Below are positions 60,036 to 64,000 of a DNA stretch of 64,000 nt, piece after piece (the first letter of the stretch is position 1; the number at the start of each line of letters is the position of its first letter). The translations under genes were made by a program, and so were the position numbers. Below the pieces are notes generated by a model. The model had not been told where the DNA came from. It did no database searches and saw only the letters and a list, made by a program, of their open reading frames with translations. The DNA is from Cupriavidus respiraculi (GTDB lineage Bacteria > Pseudomonadota > Gammaproteobacteria > Burkholderiales > Burkholderiaceae), in assembly GCF_914271545.1 (NCBI RefSeq), contig NZ_CAJZAH010000001.1, forward strand, positions 1,302,001 through 1,366,000, in the 5' to 3' direction.

Positions 60036-61022
60036 TCACTGCATCGTCAACCCCGACTGCTTCACCAGCTGCTCCGTGCGCGGGATCTCCGCGTCGACCA
60101 TCGCCCGGAAGTCCGCCACGCTGCCGCCGCGCGGTTCCGCGCCGGTGGCGGCGAGCTTGTCGCGGAACGCCGGATCGGCCAGCTGCCTGTTGATCGACGC
60201 ATTGAGTTTGGCCACCACGTCGGCCGGCGTGCCCTTGGGCGCGACGATGCCATACCACGGCGCGATGTCGTAGCCGGGATAGCCCTGCTCCGCGATGGTG
60301 GGCACGTCCGGCGCCATCGCCGAGCGTTTCGCGTTGGAGACGCCCAGCGCGCGCAGCTTGCCTGCCTTGACGTACGGCAGCCCGGTCATGATGGTGTCGA
60401 AGTACATCGACACCTGGCCCGAGAGCAGCGCCGGAATCGCTTCGCCGGCGCCCTTGTACGGCACGTGCACGATGTCGATGCCGGCCATGGCCTTGAGCAT
60501 CTCTCCCGCCATGTGCGAGGTCGTGCCCGCGCCGAACGAGGCATAGGTGAGCTTGCCGGGATTGGCCTTGGCGTAGGCCACCATCTCCGGCAGCGTCTTG
60601 AACGGCAGCGACGGATGGGACAGCAGGATATTCGGCGTGAAGGCCACTACCGCGACCTTCTCGAACGCATCCGGGTCGTAGCTCAGTTTCTTGTACAGGA
60701 AGCGGTTGGTGACCATAGACGCCGGCCCCGACATCAGCAGCGTATAGCCGTCGCCCGGCGCACGCGCCGCGGCCTCGCTGCCGATCATGGCGGCGGCGCC
60801 CGGTTTGTTCTCGATCACGAAGCTCTGGCCATACTCCTTGGCCAGCGCCTGCCCGAGCTGGCGCGTGATCAGGTCGGTGGCGGCGCCCGGATTGAACGGC
60901 ACGACGATCTTCACCGGCTGCCGTGGCCACGCGGAATCGGCATGACCGGGCAACGATGCGGTGAGGCCGGCAAGCGCGGCGACGGCGAGACAGGCTCGGA
61001 GAAGGCGGAAACGGACTGGCAT
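60036..61022 (-). CDS. Bug/TctC-family periplasmic substrate-binding protein
   Basis: 328 residues. The ATG at 61022 has AGAGGT six bases ahead; an ATG two codons upstream is too close to it. Signal peptide MPVRFRLLRACLAVAALAG with cleavage near GHA-DS, then WPRQPVKIVVPFNPGAATDL and NKPGAAAMIGSEAAARAPGD. The second lobe has TYASFGAGTTSHMAGEMLKA and IVHVPYKGAGEAIP. Ligand unknown. It follows the aldehyde dehydrogenase operon on the same strand after a 304-base gap, and precedes a LysR gene that converges on it. Confidence 0.92.
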   Translation of the reverse strand: MPVRFRLLRACLAVAALAGLTASLPGHADSAWPRQPVKIVVPFNPGAATDLITRQLGQALAKEYGQSFVIENKPGAAAMIGSEAAARAPGDGYTLLMSGPASMVTNRFLYKKLSYDPDAFEKVAVVAFTPNILLSHPSLPFKTLPEMVAYAKANPGKLTYASFGAGTTSHMAGEMLKAMAGIDIVHVPYKGAGEAIPALLSGQVSMYFDTIMTGLPYVKAGKLRALGVSNAKRSAMAPDVPTIAEQGYPGYDIAPWYGIVAPKGTPADVVAKLNASINRQLADPAFRDKLAATGAEPRGGSVADFRAMVDAEIPRTEQLVKQSGLTMQ

Positions 61023-61326
61023 CGACATACCTCTGTTGAGCGAAGGAAATGCGTCCTGCCCGGGGGCCGGACGAAAGAGCATGGCAGCGAACGGTCGCCG
61101 CCATGCGCACGGGGCCATGCATCGCAACAGCCGTGCCATGCGAATCGCGCCCCGGAGCGCGCGAAATCCCGCAGAAAACGGCTTAAAACGGGCGTACGTC
61201 TCCCGCCGGACTCGATGGCTCGAGGCCGGCCCACACCGCGCACGCCGTGCGCACCATCGTGTCCGCATCGCGCTCGCGGACGCGGCATGGCGCACCGCTT
61301 GGGGGCGCCGCGCCGCGATCGGATGT
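61023..61326. other. Non-coding stretch between aldehyde dehydrogenase and Bug genes
   Basis: 304 bases with no supported gene. A hairpin CGTCC...GGACG (61052-61073) with inner GC pairs lies just upstream of the Bug start and could attenuate the transcript from the upstream operon. Nothing else stands out. Confidence 0.35.
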
Positions 61327-62841
61327 CTACGCCAGACTGATCCAGGTGGTCTTCAGATCGGTGTACTTGTCCAGCGCATGCAGCGACTTGTCGCGACCGG
61401 AGCCCGACTGCTTCACGCCGCCGAAGGGCACGGTGATATCGCCATCCATGTAGCAGTTGACCCAGACCAGCCCGGCGCGCAGCTGCCTCGAGACGCGATG
61501 CGCGCGCGCGAGGTTCGATGTCCACAGGCCGGAACCCAGCCCGTACGGAGAATCGTTGGCCATGCGCAGCGCTTGCTCTTCGGTATCGAACACGGTCACC
61601 GCAAGCACGGGGCCGAAGATCTCCTCGCGGACGATGGACAGCGTCTGCGCCGGGCATTCGAAAATCGTGGGCTGCACGAAGTAGCCGCCGCTGTCGTCGC
61701 GCACGCGGGCGCCGCCCATGCGCAGGCGCGCGCCCTCGCGCTGGCCGGCCGCGACATAGGACATCACCCGGTCGAGCTGGCGCGCATCGACGATGGCGCC
61801 CATCGCGGACGCGGGGTCCAGCGGATCGCCCGGCTGCATGCGCGCGGCGCACGCCTCGAGCTTTTCCATGAATGCGTCGTAAATCCCGCGCTGCACGTAC
61901 AGCCGCGAGCCCGCGATGCAGATCTCGCCCTGGTTGTTGAAGATGCCGATGGCCGCCGCCTGCGCCGCGCGGTCCAGGTCTGGACAGTCGTCGAACACGA
62001 TATGCGGCGACTTGCCGCCGCATTCGAGCCATACCCGCTTCAGGTTCGACTGGCCCGCATACTCCATGAAGCGCTTGCCGGTGGCCGTCGATCCGGTGAA
62101 GGCGATGCAGTCCACGTCGGGATGCAGACCCAGCGCCTGTCCGGCCTGTGCGCCCAGGCCCGGCACCACGTTCAGCACGCCTGCTGGAATGCCAGCCTGC
62201 GCGGCCAGCTCGGCCAGGCGCAGCGCGGTCAGCGGCGATTGCTCGGCCGGCTTGAGCACCACGCTGTTGCCGGCGGCCAGCGCGGGCGCCACCTTCCAGC
62301 TGGCCATCAGGAGCGGATAATTCCACGGCACCACGGCCGCCACCACGCCCAGCGGCTCGCGCGTAATGGTGGCCAGCACGTTGGCATCGGTGGGCGCGAT
62401 CTCGTCGTAGATCTTGTCGATCGCCTCCGCGTACCACGCATAGGTGCGGGCACATTCCGGAATGTCGTACAGCAGCGTATCGGCGATGGGCTTGCCCATG
62501 TCCAGCGTTTCCAGCAGCGCCAGTTCCTCGCGATGCGTCTCGATCAGGGCCGCCAGCCGCAGCAGCACGGCCTTGCGCTCGCGCCGCGGCATCGCGGCCC
62601 AGACGCCCTGCTCGAACGCCCTGCGCGCCGCCGCGACGGCGCGGTCCACATCGGCCTGGCCGCACGCGGCGACCCGGGCCAGCAGCGCGCCAGTCGCCGG
62701 GTAGATGCTGTCGAAGGTGGCGCCGTCGGCGGCATCGCACCATGCGCCGTCGATATAGGCCTGGCTGCGCAGGCCGCCGCTGCCGCCGGCCAGCGCCTGG
62801 GCGCGCTCGCGCCAGTAGGACAGATCGTGAAGTTCGCTCAT
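61327..62841 (-). CDS. Aldehyde dehydrogenase (PuuC/BetB-like, NAD(P)+ dependent)
   Basis: 504 residues. NAD-binding VVPWNYP with N174, catalytic E273 in LECGGKSP, and nucleophile C308 in NQGEICIAGSRL. The layout is close to gamma-glutamyl-gamma-aminobutyraldehyde dehydrogenase (PuuC) and betaine aldehyde types. It oxidises an aldehyde to an acid. Its ATG overlaps the stop of the EamA gene by four bases (ATGA), so translation is coupled. A role with the upstream M20 hydrolase and EamA carrier in an amine or amino-acid route is inferred. Confidence 0.93.
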   Translation of the reverse strand: MSELHDLSYWRERAQALAGGSGGLRSQAYIDGAWCDAADGATFDSIYPATGALLARVAACGQADVDRAVAAARRAFEQGVWAAMPRRERKAVLLRLAALIETHREELALLETLDMGKPIADTLLYDIPECARTYAWYAEAIDKIYDEIAPTDANVLATITREPLGVVAAVVPWNYPLLMASWKVAPALAAGNSVVLKPAEQSPLTALRLAELAAQAGIPAGVLNVVPGLGAQAGQALGLHPDVDCIAFTGSTATGKRFMEYAGQSNLKRVWLECGGKSPHIVFDDCPDLDRAAQAAAIGIFNNQGEICIAGSRLYVQRGIYDAFMEKLEACAARMQPGDPLDPASAMGAIVDARQLDRVMSYVAAGQREGARLRMGGARVRDDSGGYFVQPTIFECPAQTLSIVREEIFGPVLAVTVFDTEEQALRMANDSPYGLGSGLWTSNLARAHRVSRQLRAGLVWVNCYMDGDITVPFGGVKQSGSGRDKSLHALDKYTDLKTTWISLA

Positions 62842-63767
62842 GGGGATTGCCTCGAATCAAGGGAGGAAGGGGCGCGTGCGAGGCGCAGTCCGCGCGCCGG
62901 CAGGGTCAGCGACAGCCCGGCGGCGACGATCAGCGCGATGCCGGCCAGCGCCGGTCCATCCGGCCAGCGGCCGAACCACCATGCGCTGTAGACCAGCGCC
63001 AGCAGCAGATGGAAATAGTTCAGCGGCGCCAGCGTGGAGGCCGGCGCACGTTGCAACGCCAGGATCAAGAGCACCTGGGCCAGCGCGCTCATGAAGCCCA
63101 TCGCCAGGATCGCCATCCAGTCGACGAGACCGGGCCACACCGCGGGGAGGAAGAACGGCGCGGGCAGCGCGGTGGCGATCATGCAGATCACGGCCGCGAA
63201 GCCGTACTGCACCTGCGCATCGACCTTGCCCGCCATGCGCCGCGTCAGCAGCTGCAGCAGCGCATAGCCCAGCATGGCGGCCACCATCAGCGCCGTGCCG
63301 AGCCACGACAGCTGCCCGCCCGGGCGCACGATCAGCAGCATGCCGGCGAAGCCGGTGGCCACCGCGAGCCACTGGCGCGCGCCGACGCGCTCGGCCAGCA
63401 GCCAGGGCGACAGCGCGACCACCACCAGCGGCGCCATGAAGTAGATCGCCGTGGCCTCGGCCAGCGGCATCCACAGCAGCGCGGTCATGAAGCAGGTGCC
63501 CATGACGGCCAGCATCAGTCCGCGCAGCGTGAGCAGGCCGCGGTGCGGCGTGCGCCAGAAGCGCAGCCGCCCCGAGCCGGCGAGCATCGCCAGGGCCACG
63601 GCCATCGTGGCCGCGTAGCGTACGACGTTGAGAAAGGGCGCGGGATAGCGGCCGACCAGATGCTTGGCGGTGGCGTCCACGGTCGCAAACAGCATCACCG
63701 CGCAGAGGAAGAGCGCGCCGCCGCGCCACCAGCCCTCGCCGCCGTCGCGGCCCGCGGCGGCGCTCAC
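62838..63767 (-). CDS. EamA/DMT-superfamily transporter
   Basis: 309 residues from a GTG that overlaps the previous stop (GTGA, 63764-63767). About ten hydrophobic helices in two EamA repeats: the first with FLCAVMLFATVDATAKHLVG, the second with GFAAVICMIATALPAPFF and GLSLTLPARGLRLARAP at the end. Such RhaT/YdcZ-like carriers export or import small metabolites. Start by GTG is inferred from the coupling overlap. Next gene downstream is the aldehyde dehydrogenase. Confidence 0.87.
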   Translation of the reverse strand: MSAAAGRDGGEGWWRGGALFLCAVMLFATVDATAKHLVGRYPAPFLNVVRYAATMAVALAMLAGSGRLRFWRTPHRGLLTLRGLMLAVMGTCFMTALLWMPLAEATAIYFMAPLVVVALSPWLLAERVGARQWLAVATGFAGMLLIVRPGGQLSWLGTALMVAAMLGYALLQLLTRRMAGKVDAQVQYGFAAVICMIATALPAPFFLPAVWPGLVDWMAILAMGFMSALAQVLLILALQRAPASTLAPLNYFHLLLALVYSAWWFGRWPDGPALAGIALIVAAGLSLTLPARGLRLARAPSSLDSRQSP

Positions 63768-64000
63768 GTGCCCGCCCGCGCCACCATGGCGCCGAGCAGC
63801 ACGTTGGCCCCGGCCTCCAGATGCTCCGGCCTGGCGTCTTCGATCTCGTTGTGGCTGATGCCGTCCTTGCACGGCACGAAGATCATCGCCGTGGGCGCGA
63901 CGCTGGCCATATAGACCGCGTCGTGGCCCGCGCCGGTCACGATGTCCTGATGGCTGTAGCCGCGGGCCGCGGCCTCGCTGCGCACATGGCCGATCAGTTC
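63764..64000 (-). CDS. M20-family amidohydrolase (Zn-dependent hydantoinase/carbamoylase type), 5' end beyond window
   Basis: 78 residues of the C-terminus are visible and the frame runs off the window edge. GAGHDAVYMASVAPTAMIFV and GISHNEIEDARPEHLEAGAN are the conserved end of N-carbamoyl-L-amino acid hydrolase / allantoate amidohydrolase proteins, including the metal-site histidine. It would release an amino acid or ureido compound. It is first in a coupled operon with the EamA carrier and aldehyde dehydrogenase. Confidence 0.88.
   Translation of the reverse strand, partial: ELIGHVRSEAAARGYSHQDIVTGAGHDAVYMASVAPTAMIFVPCKDGISHNEIEDARPEHLEAGANVLLGAMVARAGT

Noticed and set aside
1-64000. CRISPR arrays, tRNA, rRNA and insertion sequences
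   Set aside because: No regular spaced repeats, no cloverleaf or ribosomal sequence, and no transposase gene or terminal inverted repeats were seen anywhere in the window.

Overview
The window is about 64 kb of high-GC (roughly two-thirds G+C) chromosome from a soil- or water-type betaproteobacterium of the order Burkholderiales, most likely Cupriavidus or a close relative. This is inferred from content, not from a marker gene: three orphan Bug/TctC-type periplasmic binding proteins, seven LysR regulators (mostly beside the gene they probably control), an acyl-CoA/CoA-transferase catabolic set, a chromosomal class D beta-lactamase, and the codon bias that leaves long open frames on the opposite strand. 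No rRNA, tRNA, CRISPR array, transposase or prophage was seen.

Layout. 1-1.4 kb: 3' part of a DinG/XPD-type helicase. 1.4-12.1 kb: an accessory metabolism and transport block made of divergent pairs: Bug receptor / CocE hydrolase, GST / LysR, MFS / LysR, LysR / MFS. 12.2-16 kb: GFA protein, a lower-GC PD-(D/E)XK nuclease, a TetR-VOC pair with a clear double operator, and an OXA-type beta-lactamase. 16-20.5 kb: a large unknown protein and a class A penicillin-binding protein. 20.5-27.7 kb: LysR, an enoyl-CoA hydratase / Bug / CoA-transferase module, VOC proteins, an OYE-family reductase and another LysR. 27.7-32.8 kb: small proteins (including two DUF2188 paralogues), an MFS carrier, a YciI protein and an orphan LuxR-type response regulator preceded by an unexplained terminator. 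33-38 kb: cobyrinate a,c-diamide synthase, an alanine/glycine symporter, a HAD-like protein and a secreted unknown. 38-42 kb: a divergent bifunctional penicillin-binding protein and an unknown protein. 42-45.4 kb: LLM monooxygenase / TetR, a DedA-rhodanese fusion and a GlsB-type membrane protein. 45.5-51.3 kb: a giant BTAD-cyclase-AAA-TPR regulator divergent from a TTC38-type TPR protein. 51.5-54 kb: IclR, a small unknown and YcgR. 54-56.5 kb: a DNA-damage group (Ogt, Ada-AlkA fusion, and an unknown gene behind a LexA box). 57-64 kb: MarR-like regulator, acyl-CoA dehydrogenase / LysR, a third Bug receptor and a coupled M20 hydrolase - EamA - aldehyde dehydrogenase operon running off the end.

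How the genes fit together. Most of the window is catabolic and transport accessory genome: substrate capture (Bug proteins, MFS, EamA), activation and oxidation (CoA-transferase, enoyl-CoA hydratase, acyl-CoA dehydrogenase, aldehyde dehydrogenase), and local regulators. Cell-wall functions (two class A PBPs and a class D beta-lactamase) and DNA alkylation repair form smaller groups. The best leads for undescribed biology are the LexA-box gene at 56171, the twin CATAGG-N5-CCTATG palindromes at 2573-2734, the TTTCACG motif cluster between the BTAD regulator and the TTC38 gene, the orphan terminator region at 31726-32149, and the unusual PBP at 38067.
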